Positions 8,644 through 17,509 of a DNA stretch of 64,000 nt are shown here, piece by piece. The first letter of the stretch is position 1, and each line of letters begins with the position of its first letter. The DNA is taken from positions 62,001 to 126,000 of the forward strand of contig NZ_FUYF01000005.1 of assembly GCF_900167555.1 (NCBI RefSeq), in the 5' to 3' direction. Source of the stretch: Gemmiger formicilis. Its GTDB lineage: Bacteria > Bacillota > Clostridia > Oscillospirales > Ruminococcaceae. The position numbers and the translations under genes are program-made. The notes under the pieces are model-generated. The model ran no database searches, was not told the origin of the DNA, and saw only the letters and a list, made by a program, of their open reading frames with translations.

Positions 8644-8708
8644 GGGGTGTAGGTGACAAAGTTTGACAGGGTTGTTTGGTGGAATTGCACAAGGGCGGCA
8701 GCGGGCAG

Positions 8709-8939
8709 GTAGGGGCCGGGCATGCCCGGCCCCTACAGCGCCATGCTTGTTGAACAGGCGTTGAAGGCAAGGTACACGGGAGGGATGAATCCCTCCCCTG
8801 CAAATCGTTACCGGGTGGTTGTAGGGCGGCCAGCCCTCTGGCCGCCGCGGACGTTTGCGATACTATATAACTTTATGGGCTGCCACTGTAGGGGGCGGCA
8901 TCCTCGACGCCCCGCGGAGGGGTCAAGACCCCTCCCTAC
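8709..8939. repeat. Cluster of palindromic repeats filling the gap
   Basis: The 455-base gap upstream of the M56 gene holds no gene. It contains at least five palindromic modules: 8709-8736 (GTAGGGGCC...GGCCCCTAC), 8776-8801 (GGGAGGGATGAATCCCTCCC), 8821-8850 (AGGGCGGCC...GGCCGCC) and a double module 8888-8939 that begins GTAGGGGGCGG and ends CCTCCCTAC. Confidence 0.8.
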
Positions 8940-8967
8940 AAATCGCTCGAAAACGCGGCTGCGCAAC

Positions 8968-9003
8968 AAAAAAGCGCACCGCCCCCAGTCGGGAGCGGTG
9001 CGC
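8968..9003 (-). terminator. Intrinsic terminator of the phosphohexomutase gene
   Basis: A 9-bp stem (8974-8982 with 8995-9003) is followed on the minus strand by six T residues. It begins 25 bases after the stop codon at 9029. Confidence 0.85.
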
Positions 9004-9028
9004 AAAATATCTTTATGCTATGCCAGAC

Positions 9029-10711
9029 TTACGCCAGCAGGGGCTTGCAGGCCTCGGCCAGCTTTTCCTTCTGGGCCTCGGCCTCGGCGAGGTCCTTGCC
9101 CTTGGTGGTGAAGTAGGTCTTGATCTTCGGCTCGGTGCCGGAGGGACGCACGACAACCGTCGCGCCGCTTTCCAGCGTGTAAATCAGGACGTTGGCGGCG
9201 GGCAGGCCGGTCTCCTCGGGCTTCTTGTAGTCTACGACCTTGACGACCTTGTCACCGGCAAAGTCCTTCGGCGGGTTGACGCGCAGGTTCTGCATGATGC
9301 CGGCCATCTTGTCCATGCCGGACAGGCCCGGGAACTCAAAGCTGTCCACCTTGTTCAGGTAGCGGCCATATTCGGTGTAGATGCGCTCCAGCTCTTCCTT
9401 GATGGAGGAGCCCTTGGCGCGGTAGTAGGCGGCCATCTCGCAGATCAGCATCGAGCCGATGATAGCGTCCTTGTCGCGGACGTAGGGACCGGCCAGATAG
9501 CCGTAGCTTTCCTCAAAGCCGAAGATAAAGCGGTCCACCTCGCCGTCGGCCTCCAGCTTGGCGATCTGGTCGCCGATCCACTTGAAGCCGGTCAGCACGT
9601 TGCGGCACTCGACGCCGTAATGCTCAGCAACCTTGTCAGCCAGCGGCGTGGAGACAATGGACTTGCACATGACGGGGTTCTTGGGCATCGTGCCCTGCTC
9701 AATGCGGCCCGCGCAGATGTAGTCGAGCAGCAGAACGCCGACCTCGTTGCCGGAGAGCAGCTCATAGCTGCCGTCCTTGCACTTGACGGCGATGCCGACG
9801 CGGTCCGCGTCGGGGTCGGTGGCCAGCATCAGGTCAGCGCCGGACTTCTCGGCCAGCTCCAGACCCAGGCGCAGTGCCTCGAAGATCTCAGGGTTGGGAT
9901 ACGGGCAGGTCGGGAAGTTGCCGTCCGGGTCCTTCTGCTCGGGCACAATGGTGATGTCGGTGATGCCGATGTCGCCCAGAACATGGGTGACGGGCACAAG
10001 GCCGGAGCCGTTCAGCGGGCTGTAGACGAGCTTCAGACCGGCGGTCTTGCAGATGCCCGGGCGGATGGAGCGCGCCTCGATGGCGGAATACAGCGCGTTG
10101 ATGCAGTCGTCGCCGACGTACTCGATCAGGCCCTTGGCCATGCCGTCCTCAAAGGAGATCAGCTTGGCGCCGGTCAGGATATCGGTTTTCTGAATTTCGG
10201 CGTAGACGATGTCGGCGGCCTCGTCGGTCATCTGGCAGCCGTCCGGGCCGTAGGCCTTGTAGCCGTTGTACTTGGCGGGGTTGTGGCTGGCCGTGACCAT
10301 GATACCGGCGTTGCAGTTGTAATAGCGGGTCGCAAAGCTCAGTGCGGGCACGGGCATAAGGGCGCTGTAGATGCGGACCTTGATGCCGTTGGCGGCCAGC
10401 ACCTCGGCAGCGGTTTTGGCGAACAGGTCGCTCTTGATGCGGCTGTCATAGCTGATGGCAACGGTCTGGCTGCCGCCCTGGGTCTTGACCCAGTTGGCAA
10501 GGCCCTGGGTCGCCTGACGGACAACGTAAATATTCATGCGGTTGGTGCCCGCGCCGATGACGCCGCGCAGGCCCGCGGTACCGAACTTCAGGGCCACGGC
10601 AAAACGGTCCTGAATGGCGGCATCGTCACCCTTGACGCTTTCCAGCTCGGGCTTGAGGTCAGCGTCGTCCAGCTCGGCAGCGAGCCAACGCTCATACATA
10701 TCCTGATACAT
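9029..10711 (-). CDS. Phospho-sugar mutase (phosphoglucomutase/phosphomannomutase)
   Basis: 560 residues, the size of the long Firmicutes PgcA-type enzymes. It interconverts hexose 1- and 6-phosphates, feeding glycogen and nucleotide-sugar synthesis. The active-site phosphoserine loop ITVTASHNP-type motif is seen as IMVTASHNPAKYNGYK, the metal loop as TDPDADRVG, the sugar-binding loop as GFEESYG, and the phosphate-binding loop as RPSGTEPKIK. The ATG at 10711 is chosen because GAAGGTG lies eight bases before it; the upstream ATG at 10735 has no such site. It has its own promoter and terminator and is divergent from the ComM-like gene. Supplies glucose 1-phosphate for the glg operon in this window. 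Confidence 0.93.
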   Translation of the reverse strand: MYQDMYERWLAAELDDADLKPELESVKGDDAAIQDRFAVALKFGTAGLRGVIGAGTNRMNIYVVRQATQGLANWVKTQGGSQTVAISYDSRIKSDLFAKTAAEVLAANGIKVRIYSALMPVPALSFATRYYNCNAGIMVTASHNPAKYNGYKAYGPDGCQMTDEAADIVYAEIQKTDILTGAKLISFEDGMAKGLIEYVGDDCINALYSAIEARSIRPGICKTAGLKLVYSPLNGSGLVPVTHVLGDIGITDITIVPEQKDPDGNFPTCPYPNPEIFEALRLGLELAEKSGADLMLATDPDADRVGIAVKCKDGSYELLSGNEVGVLLLDYICAGRIEQGTMPKNPVMCKSIVSTPLADKVAEHYGVECRNVLTGFKWIGDQIAKLEADGEVDRFIFGFEESYGYLAGPYVRDKDAIIGSMLICEMAAYYRAKGSSIKEELERIYTEYGRYLNKVDSFEFPGLSGMDKMAGIMQNLRVNPPKDFAGDKVVKVVDYKKPEETGLPAANVLIYTLESGATVVVRPSGTEPKIKTYFTTKGKDLAEAEAQKEKLAEACKPLLA

Positions 10712-10761
10712 AAGTAAAACACCTTCACTTTCCATAGGAAATACTAACTTGGCTTACTCTA

Positions 10762-10790
10762 AATATACCAACATTCTGCAAGCCTGTCAA
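10762..10790 (-). promoter_or_regulatory. Promoter of the phosphohexomutase gene
   Basis: TTGACA (10785-10790) and TATATT (10762-10767) are separated by 17 bases on the minus strand. Confidence 0.85.
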
Positions 10791-10832
10791 TCGAATTTTG
10801 GTTAATTTTGCCTGATTTTTCCCGTTTCGTGC

Positions 10833-10861
10833 TTGTGCAGGGGCGCGCTGTGCGGTATACT
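10833..10861 (+). promoter_or_regulatory. Promoter of the ComM-like gene
   Basis: TTGTGC (10833-10838) and TATACT (10856-10861) with a 17-base spacer, about 30 bases before the chosen start codon. Confidence 0.75.
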
Positions 10862-10892
10862 GATAAAAAAGCAGGAAAGTGGGAAACAGGCC

Positions 10893-12419
10893 ATGTATGC
10901 AAAAGTGACAAGCCTTGGTGTGACCGGTCTGGCGGGGTACATCGTGCAGGTCGAAGCCGACCTTTCAGGCGGGCTGCCGCAGTTCAATCTGGTGGGTCTG
11001 CCGGACTCCGCCGTGAAGGAGAGCAGTGAGCGGGTGCGCAGCGCCATCAAGAACCTGCACTATGAGTGGCCCGCCAGCCGCATCACCATCAACCTGGCCC
11101 CCGCCGACGTGCGCAAGACCGGGCCGGTGTACGATCTGCCGGTGTTTGTGGGCATCATGGCCGCGCAGGGCAAGCTGCCCGCCCCCGGCAGTGAGCGGGC
11201 GTTTCTGGGAGAGCTGGGGCTGGACGGCACGCTGCGCCCCGTGACCGGCGTGCTGCCAATGGCGCTGGCCGCGGTGCAGAACGGCGTGAAGGAGCTGTTT
11301 CTGCCTGCCGAAAACGCCGCCGAGGCCGCCGTGGCCGAGGGACTGACCGTCTACCCGGCCCGCAGTGCGCAGGATGTGGTGCTGCACCTCTGCGGCGCAA
11401 CGCCCCTGACCCCGGCAACGCCCGAGGGGTACGACGAGGACGGCGTCTGGCTGGGGCCGGACATGGCCGACGTGCGCGGCCAGAGCGAAGCCCGCCGCGC
11501 CATGGAGATCGCCGCTGCAGGCGGGCATAATTTGATCATGATTGGAAGTCCCGGAACCGGAAAATCTATGCTTGCCAAGCGGCTGCCGGGCATTCTGCCG
11601 CCGCTGACCTACGAGGAGGCGCTCGAGACCAGCGCCATCTACTCCGTGGCCGGGCTGCTGCGCGGCGGCACGGGGCTTATCAAGCAGCGGCCCTTCCGCA
11701 GCCCGCACCACAGCGTCAGCTCGACAGCCATTGTGGGCGGCGGGTCTGTCCCCCGCCCCGGCGAGGTCAGTCTGGCGCACAACGGCGTGCTGTTTCTGGA
11801 CGAGCTGCCCGAGTTTGCCCGCGATACGCTCGAGGTGCTGCGCCAGCCGCTGGAGGACGGCAGGGTCACCGTCAGCCGCGTACACGGCACGGCGTCCTAT
11901 CCGTGCAGGTTCATGCTGGTGGCCGCCATGAATCCCTGCAAGTGCGGCTATTTAGGCCATCCCACGCGGGAGTGTACCTGCACGCCGAGCGCGGTGGATG
12001 CCTACCGGCGGCGCATCTCCGGCCCGCTGCTGGACCGCATTGACTTACACGTCGAGGCCCTGCCCGTGGAGTACGACGACCTTGCGTCCGAGCAGGGCGG
12101 TGAGTCCAGCGCCGACGTGCGTGCCCGGGTCATGGCAGCGCGTGCTTTGCAGCGGGAACGGTACAAGGCCCTGCCCGGCGTGCGGTGCAACGCGCAGCTG
12201 CCGTCCGGCGCCCTGCGGCGCTACTGCCGCATGACCCCTGCCGCCGAGAAAATCCTGCGCGGTGCGTTTGAGCGGCTGGGCTACAGCGCCCGCGCCTATG
12301 ACCGCATTCTGCGCGTGGCCCGGACCGTGGCCGATCTCGACGGCAGCGAGGTACTGGACACGGCGCATCTGTCCGAAACGCTGCAATACAGGACGCTGGA
12401 CAGAAAGTTCGGGATGTAA
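10893..12419 (+). CDS. comM: YifB/ComM family Mg-chelatase-like AAA+ ATPase
   Basis: 508 residues. An N-terminal Lon-protease-like fold region (VEADLSGGLPQFNLVGLPD, residues about 15-45) is followed by the AAA+ core with Walker A IGSPGTGKSM, Walker B GVLFLDELPEF, and the cysteine-bearing NPCKCGYLGHPTRECTC segment typical of the family. ComM is a hexameric helicase that promotes branch migration in natural transformation; in Firmicutes the role of the homologue is less clear. The start at 10893 (MYAKVTSLG) matches family N termini; an upstream extension overlaps the promoter. Single gene with its own terminator. Confidence 0.92.
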   Translation: MYAKVTSLGVTGLAGYIVQVEADLSGGLPQFNLVGLPDSAVKESSERVRSAIKNLHYEWPASRITINLAPADVRKTGPVYDLPVFVGIMAAQGKLPAPGSERAFLGELGLDGTLRPVTGVLPMALAAVQNGVKELFLPAENAAEAAVAEGLTVYPARSAQDVVLHLCGATPLTPATPEGYDEDGVWLGPDMADVRGQSEARRAMEIAAAGGHNLIMIGSPGTGKSMLAKRLPGILPPLTYEEALETSAIYSVAGLLRGGTGLIKQRPFRSPHHSVSSTAIVGGGSVPRPGEVSLAHNGVLFLDELPEFARDTLEVLRQPLEDGRVTVSRVHGTASYPCRFMLVAAMNPCKCGYLGHPTRECTCTPSAVDAYRRRISGPLLDRIDLHVEALPVEYDDLASEQGGESSADVRARVMAARALQRERYKALPGVRCNAQLPSGALRRYCRMTPAAEKILRGAFERLGYSARAYDRILRVARTVADLDGSEVLDTAHLSETLQYRTLDRKFGM

Positions 12420-12464
12420 AACACTGCCCGCCGTTTTCGGGTTGAAAGCGGCGGGCCGTGTTTT
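12418..12464. terminator. Bidirectional terminator between converging genes
   Basis: AAAACAC...GTGTTTT outer arms and a CCCGCCG/CGGCGGG inner stem form a hairpin with T-rich ends in both directions. It overlaps the stop codons of the ComM-like gene and of the minus-strand glycosyltransferase. Confidence 0.8.
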
Positions 12465-13515
12465 ATTTTTCGAGAATTTGCAGCAGCCTTTCAGCGCTCT
12501 TATCCCAGCTGTATTTTTCGAGAAGGGCGGCGGTGGGAGCCGTGGCCGGGGTGACGTCATCGACGTCGCCGGGGTTCGCGGTCAGGTCAATGTAGGCGGC
12601 GCAGGGGCCGTAGACCTCCCGCATACAAGGGGTGTCGCTGACAATGATCTGCGGCGCACCGCAGGCAGCGGCCTCCAACGGCGGGATGCCGAAGCCCTCA
12701 TAAAGCGTCGGGAAAAGAAAGGCTTTGCAGTGAGCCATCAGTGCCTTGGCTGCGCCGTCGCTGACATACCCCAGATACAGCACATTGGGCAGGTCGGCCA
12801 GGCCGAGGCGCTCGGCCTCGGCGGCAAGGCTGCCGCCGCCCGCAATGGCAAACACGGCGTCGGGCTTGGCCCCGGCCGCGCGCAGCACCCACGGAAAGTT
12901 CTTGTTTTTGAGCAGGTTCGCCATGCTGAAATAGTATTGACCGGGCTTGAGCTGCGGGTGCCGGGCAAAAATGCTCTCGTCGGGCGCAATGCGCTGCATC
13001 TGCTGCCAGGCGTTGTAGACAACGTCCATTTTCGACGCAGGAACGCCGTAATATTTGGTAATTTCCGATTTGGAGAACTCCGACACCGTGATGATGCGCT
13101 CGGCCCTTTTGGCAATGCGGCGGTATTGCAGGCAGTGCCATGCAGCGCTCAGCCGCCCGCGGGGGTCGGTGTAAAAGTCCGGGCGCGCGCGGTAGCAGAC
13201 ATCGTGCACAACGGCAATGCCGCGGAAGCCGAACAGCGGGATAACATTGCAGGTGGCAAGTCCTCCGGCCCCGCGCTGCCGGAGGTAGCGCGGGTAGTCG
13301 AGCTGCTGCCAGACGCCGCCCCTGTGCGTGCCGAAGGAAACGACCTTTATATTGGTATAGTGCGGCGTTTCAACGCCCGGCGGGGTGACAATTTCGACAA
13401 AGCCCGGCGGGATGATGCGGTCCAGCGCGGCGAGCAGCTCGATGGAATAGCGCTGGATGCCCGAAAGGCGCTGGGCAAAAAACGAGCCGTCAACGGCCCA
13501 GATGGTGTTGGACAT
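12463..13515 (-). CDS. Glycosyltransferase family 4 (GT-B fold)
   Basis: 350 residues starting MSNTIWAVDGSFFAQRLSGIQRYSIELL, the N terminus of family 4 glycosyltransferases. The C-terminal half shows the donor-binding pattern KNFPWVLRA..., VLYLGYVSDGAAKALMAHCKAFLFPTLYEGFGIPPLEAAACG with the E-G-F-G-x-x-x-L-E motif near residue 285. It transfers an activated sugar to an unknown acceptor, likely a surface glycan or lipid. AGAGGTACTCT precedes the ATG. It follows the GH3 gene by 53 bases in the same direction. Confidence 0.88.
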   Translation of the reverse strand: MSNTIWAVDGSFFAQRLSGIQRYSIELLAALDRIIPPGFVEIVTPPGVETPHYTNIKVVSFGTHRGGVWQQLDYPRYLRQRGAGGLATCNVIPLFGFRGIAVVHDVCYRARPDFYTDPRGRLSAAWHCLQYRRIAKRAERIITVSEFSKSEITKYYGVPASKMDVVYNAWQQMQRIAPDESIFARHPQLKPGQYYFSMANLLKNKNFPWVLRAAGAKPDAVFAIAGGGSLAAEAERLGLADLPNVLYLGYVSDGAAKALMAHCKAFLFPTLYEGFGIPPLEAAACGAPQIIVSDTPCMREVYGPCAAYIDLTANPGDVDDVTPATAPTAALLEKYSWDKSAERLLQILEK

Positions 13516-13568
13516 AGAGTACCTCTTTTGTTACGGCGCGGTTGGCGGCGGCCAGAGGACTGGCCGCT

Positions 13569-14744
13569 CTACGATGCAAATTGCTGCTTGTACAGCAGGA
13601 TTTTATTGACGCTCCGGTCCAAGCGTTCCTCGGAGATCGTTCCGTTTTGCACAGCCTCCAGGACGGCAGCGTAGGCCTCGGGCAGGGAGTTGGGCATCAA
13701 AAGTACATCACAGCCCGCCTGAAGGGCCTGCACGGCGGCCTCGCCGGGGGTGTAGGCGGCGGTGATGGCATCCATCGCCAGCGAGTCGGTGACGATGAGG
13801 GTGTTTTCCGCGTCGGGGATCAGCGCGACAAGCTGCGGTGAAAGGGTGGCCGGGGTGCCGTCGCCGGTCACATTCGGTGCGGCGATATGCCCGACCATGA
13901 CGGCGTGCAGGCCGGTGTCCGCCGCAAAGGGCAGCAGCTCGCAGGCTTGCAGCTCGTCGAGCGTTTTGTAGGTCACGGCCAACGCGGTGTGGCTGTCCTC
14001 AGCGGTATCACCGTGGCCGGGGAAATGCTTGAGCGTCGGCAGGATGCCGCTGGTGCGCAGGCCGTCCGCGGCGGCAGCGGCCATTTCGGCGGCGGTGGCG
14101 GCGTCAGACGAGAAGGCCCGCGTACCAATGATGGGGTTATCCGGGTTCGTGTTCACATCGGCGTCAGGCGCAAAGTCCATATTGAAACCGTACTCCTTTA
14201 AATATGCGCCGATGGTCTGCCCCATGGCGCAGGCATCCGCCGGGTCGCCGGACGCGCCCACCGCGGCGGCGCTCTCATATTGCGGCAGGTCAAAGGCCGG
14301 GTGGTTGGCCAGACGCGCCACCGCGCCGCCCTCCTCGTCCACCGCGATGAAAAGCGGCGTGCGGCTGGCGGCCTGCAAATCGGCGTTGAACTGCGCCAGC
14401 TGCTCCGGGTCGGTGATGTTCTTGCCGAACTGGCAGATGCCGCCCACAGGGTAGGCTTGCAGGGTCTCCCGCATGGCGTCGGTCAGCATGGTCACACCGT
14501 CGGCCTTTGCGTCGTTGATGGTCTCCTGCGGGAGCGTAAGATCCAAGGCGTCGGGACGGATGATGAAAAGCTGGCCGATTTTTTCTTCCTGCGTCAGCGC
14601 GTCGGCGGGGGCGGGCGCTGCGGTTGGGGCCGGGGTGGACGCGGGAGTTGGGGTCGGCGCGGCGGCAGGCAGGGTGCCCGCCGGGGCTGCCGTACAGGCG
14701 GTGAGGGTGGTGAGGAGCAGTGCGGGGAGAAGCAGGCGTTTCAT
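13569..14744 (-). CDS. Glycoside hydrolase family 3 lipoprotein (NagZ-like)
   Basis: 391 residues starting MKRLLLPALLLTTLTACTAAPAG, a lipoprotein signal with lipobox TTLTAC and predicted lipid attachment at the cysteine. An alanine/proline/threonine-rich spacer leads to a GH3 domain with LFIAVDEEGGAVARL, IGTRAFSSD and the NagZ-type motif KHFPGHGDTAEDSH. Family members release beta-N-acetylhexosamine from peptidoglycan fragments; the anchored form would act at the outer face. The ATG at 14744 has GGTGA upstream, and the longer frame to 14882 translates repeat DNA and is rejected. Confidence 0.9.
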   Translation of the reverse strand: MKRLLLPALLLTTLTACTAAPAGTLPAAAPTPTPASTPAPTAAPAPADALTQEEKIGQLFIIRPDALDLTLPQETINDAKADGVTMLTDAMRETLQAYPVGGICQFGKNITDPEQLAQFNADLQAASRTPLFIAVDEEGGAVARLANHPAFDLPQYESAAAVGASGDPADACAMGQTIGAYLKEYGFNMDFAPDADVNTNPDNPIIGTRAFSSDAATAAEMAAAAADGLRTSGILPTLKHFPGHGDTAEDSHTALAVTYKTLDELQACELLPFAADTGLHAVMVGHIAAPNVTGDGTPATLSPQLVALIPDAENTLIVTDSLAMDAITAAYTPGEAAVQALQAGCDVLLMPNSLPEAYAAVLEAVQNGTISEERLDRSVNKILLYKQQFAS

Positions 14745-14794
14745 AGGGGGGTCACCGCCTTTCGGGTGAGGGTGAGTGGTGTGGCGAACGGCGC

Positions 14795-14895
14795 AGGCGG
14801 ATATGGAATCCGCCCCTACGAGGTAAGGGTAACAGGCATTGACCCGGGGACGAGTGCCAACGGAAGGTTGGCGGGCGAACAATGTTCGCCCCTAC
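14795..14895. repeat. Two palindromic repeat modules
   Basis: A GGCGGATATGGAATCCGCC module (14795-14819) and a GGGCGAACAATGTTCGCCC module (14872-14895), both ending in CCCTAC, lie upstream of the GH3 gene. No promoter could be assigned with confidence in this 300-base gap. Confidence 0.75.
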
Positions 14896-14939
14896 AATTA
14901 CTATTATAGTAGCATATTTGCAGAGCAAGAGCAAGACAG

Positions 14940-15043
14940 CAAAAAGGAGCGACCCTGCCGTAACCCGTTAGTGGGTTTTCATGGCAGTGTCGCCCCTCAT
15001 CCGGCCTGCGGCCACCTTCCCCCAAGGGGGAAGACTTTTGCTC
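14940..15043 (-). repeat. GATGAGGGGCGAC repeat acting as terminator of the ABC operon
   Basis: On the minus strand a long hairpin (14949-14959 with 14983-14993, plus an inner AACCC/GGGTT stem) is followed by TCCTTTTT, so it looks like the terminator of the upstream DUF4340 gene. The sequence CGCCCCTCATCCGG next to a CCTTCCCCC...GGGGGAAG palindrome marks it as a copy of the larger repeat also present near 31.4, 34.4 and 53.8 kb. Confidence 0.65.
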
Positions 15044-15051
15044 GGCTATAT

Positions 15052-16062
15052 TTAGTCCGGCAGACTGTCGGCGTAGTCGTTCTCGCCGCCGACGGGGTAC
15101 TGGGCCACAACGTCGGTGTCGGCGGCAGTCTCGGCGGTGGCGGTATCGTCGTGCAGCGACTCCTTCGTCACGGCAAAGGCGGACTTGTGATCGGCGTTGA
15201 CCTCATAGACCAGCGTCGGCGCGTCGGAGCTGGCAAGGTAGCACAGACTGTCGTCGGACGCGCTCGCCGTGCCGAACCGCACCGTCAGGCTTGTGCCGTC
15301 GGTGAAGGACAGCGTCGCGGTCACGTCGGGGGCATCCAGCCCGTAGGCGCTGTCAGCATCGGGCGCGGTGATGGTCCACGCGGTCTGCATTTCCAGAATC
15401 GTACCGGCCATCTTCCTGACGCTGCTCTGGGTGAGGGCGTAGTCCGGGTCGTCGGTCAGCGTCCAGATGCCGTCGGTGCAGGTAAATGTCAGGTCGTTCA
15501 CCTGCATGGCGGCCACATCGTCTGTCGTCTTGTCGGTCAGCGTCTGGGCCTTGTACAGGTCGCGGGGTGACTTGCTCAGCGTCGCCAGGTCGCTGCGCCG
15601 GACCGTGTAGGCTGCGCCGGATTCGTCGTAGACGTAGTAGACGTCTGCCACGCTGTTCAGCTGATCTACAGTCAGGTCCACGGTCTGCTCCCCTGCCCCG
15701 AGGGTGATCGTCATCTGCGGGGTGTCGCTTTTAGCGGGCAGCTCGGCCAGGTCATTGCCCTCGAGCTTGCGCTGCGCCTTCAGGTTGGCGTAGTCCTCCA
15801 CAAGGCTCTGCACCTTGGTCTGGTCCAGCGGCAGCGACGGGTCATCGGCCAGCAGCCAGCCGTCGCTGCCCTTGAGGAGCGAGACCTCTACATTGTTGCC
15901 CGCGTAGGACAGCGCGTCGATGTCATCCGCCGCAAGGTCACACAGCGGCAGCGTCGTGTCGGTCTCCGCCTCCCCGTGCAGCGTCAGCACGGCCAGCAGG
16001 ATGCCCAGCAGCGCAACGACGCCCACAAGGATGACAAGCGGCAGAAATTTCTTGTTTTTCAT
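15052..16062 (-). CDS. DUF4340 domain-containing membrane-anchored protein
   Basis: 336 residues with one N-terminal membrane helix (about residues 7-28) and an extracellular region in two similar halves (a V-x-x-L-x-L-D segment followed by lipocalin-like strands), matching DUF4340. Such proteins accompany GldG-like proteins in ABC operons, where they may act as extracellular partners. Last gene of the four-gene operon that starts at 19397; only nine bases separate it from the GldG-like gene. Biochemical function unknown. Confidence 0.8.
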   Translation of the reverse strand: MKNKKFLPLVILVGVVALLGILLAVLTLHGEAETDTTLPLCDLAADDIDALSYAGNNVEVSLLKGSDGWLLADDPSLPLDQTKVQSLVEDYANLKAQRKLEGNDLAELPAKSDTPQMTITLGAGEQTVDLTVDQLNSVADVYYVYDESGAAYTVRRSDLATLSKSPRDLYKAQTLTDKTTDDVAAMQVNDLTFTCTDGIWTLTDDPDYALTQSSVRKMAGTILEMQTAWTITAPDADSAYGLDAPDVTATLSFTDGTSLTVRFGTASASDDSLCYLASSDAPTLVYEVNADHKSAFAVTKESLHDDTATAETAADTDVVAQYPVGGENDYADSLPD

Positions 16063-16071
16063 GGTTCTCCT

Positions 16072-17496
16072 TTATCTGCGGCGGCGCACAACGCAGACCA
16101 CCGCGCCCGCAATGATGCAGACGATGGGCAGCACCAGCGTGAACAGTACGCCCAGCGGGATGGCCGCCGAGGTCGGCACGCTCAGCGAGGCCGCGCTCAT
16201 GCTCTTGGCGTTGATGACCGCTGTCGTCTGCTCGCCGTTCATCCAGTTGACAACGCTGCCCAGGAATTGGGCGTTGCCGCCGGAGACGGCCTGGTTGATG
16301 TTGCTTTCCAGCAGGTTCGGGCAGTTGACCCAGACGACGCGCGCACCGGTGGCGGAGTTATCCGCCGCCACAGCCACAGCAAAGCAGCCCTCTGGGTCGG
16401 TATCGGCCTTCTGGGCGGTCTCGGCGGTGGCGTAGTTCTCCATCGAGTAGGCGTTATCACCGGTGGTCAGCAGGTCGGTAAAGGCGAACTCGCTGTCGTC
16501 GTTCGTCGTGATGCCCTGGGCAATGGGGGTGTAGATCATCATGCTCTGGGACACGCCCGCGGTGATGTCGTTGCCGGCCAGCTTGGGCAGCAGGTAGGTC
16601 TGGGGGTAGCCGTAGGGGTAATGGTCGGTGTCGGTCTCGATCAGCAGGCCGGGCTGGCGGGCCATGCCGCAGTCGGCCAGCACACTGTCAAGATTCGGCG
16701 TCCTGGTGGTGAAGTCGGTGGTCACAAACAGCTTGCCGCCGTTCGCCACGTAGTCCTTCAAAATCGTCGTCTCGGCATCGGTCAGGTCTGCGCCCGGCGC
16801 GTTGATAAGCACGGCACTCACGTCCGCCGGGATGCTGCCGGCGGTGGTCAGGTTCAGCGAGGTCACGGTCACACCGGCGTTGGACAGCGTGTCGGTAAAG
16901 TCGTCGGACAGCGCGGTCTCGCCGTGGCCGGTCAGCTCGTACAGCTGGTAGGCCGCCGTGCGGGTGACTCTGGCGATGCCGGAGGTCAGGGCGTTCTCGG
17001 CCTGGAAGCTGTAGTTGGCCGTGCCGGTGGTGTAGTAACTCTCCAGGTCCATCTCGTACATGTCGTTGTAGGAGAGCACGTCGCTGTTGTCGCCGCAGAC
17101 CAGCACAACGCTGCCCGCCGACGCGCCGTCATACTGCTGGGCGAACGTCGGGTAGAGCACGGGGTCGCGCTGCTGCCAGCTGAAATGGCTGCTCTCGCCC
17201 GCGTAGCGGTCCAGCAGGCGGGTAATGTTCGCGTCCTCCTGCCCGCTCTCGGCCAGATAGTAGGCCGTCACATCGGCGTTCAGCTCATGGAGCAGGTTCT
17301 CGGTGGTGTCACTTAACGTGAAAAGCGACGTCGTGGAAATATCGTACTCGGTGTATTTGGTGGGCAGTGCGCGGATGACGAGGTTGACCAGAATGATCAC
17401 CGCCAGCACCACCACCGCCAGCGCACTGGCGTACATACCGCTGTGCAGGGCACGCTTGCTGCCGCCCTGCGGGAGCTTTACATTCAACTTTTTCAT
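16072..17496 (-). CDS. GldG-like ABC transporter auxiliary protein
   Basis: 474 residues. A membrane helix at about residues 22-45 is followed by an extracellular region beginning YTEYDISTTSLFTLSD, the start typical of GldG/ABC_transp_aux proteins (the Y-D-x-T-x-x-x-x-x-T-L-S pattern), and a second helix lies just before the arginine-rich C terminus (VVCVVRRRR). In Bacteroidetes GldG works with GldF and GldA in gliding; in Firmicutes the same set is found without gliding. Thirteen bases separate it from the permease gene. Confidence 0.85.
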   Translation of the reverse strand: MKKLNVKLPQGGSKRALHSGMYASALAVVVLAVIILVNLVIRALPTKYTEYDISTTSLFTLSDTTENLLHELNADVTAYYLAESGQEDANITRLLDRYAGESSHFSWQQRDPVLYPTFAQQYDGASAGSVVLVCGDNSDVLSYNDMYEMDLESYYTTGTANYSFQAENALTSGIARVTRTAAYQLYELTGHGETALSDDFTDTLSNAGVTVTSLNLTTAGSIPADVSAVLINAPGADLTDAETTILKDYVANGGKLFVTTDFTTRTPNLDSVLADCGMARQPGLLIETDTDHYPYGYPQTYLLPKLAGNDITAGVSQSMMIYTPIAQGITTNDDSEFAFTDLLTTGDNAYSMENYATAETAQKADTDPEGCFAVAVAADNSATGARVVWVNCPNLLESNINQAVSGGNAQFLGSVVNWMNGEQTTAVINAKSMSAASLSVPTSAAIPLGVLFTLVLPIVCIIAGAVVCVVRRRR

Positions 17497-17509
17497 GGCG
17501 TATCCCTCC

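Noticed and set aside
8709-8939. CRISPR array
   Set aside because: Palindromes vary in stem sequence and spacing, there are no constant-length spacers, and no cas gene is nearby.
8855-10717. 620-residue open frame on the plus strand
   Set aside because: Antisense shadow of the phosphohexomutase gene; its start lies in a palindromic repeat.
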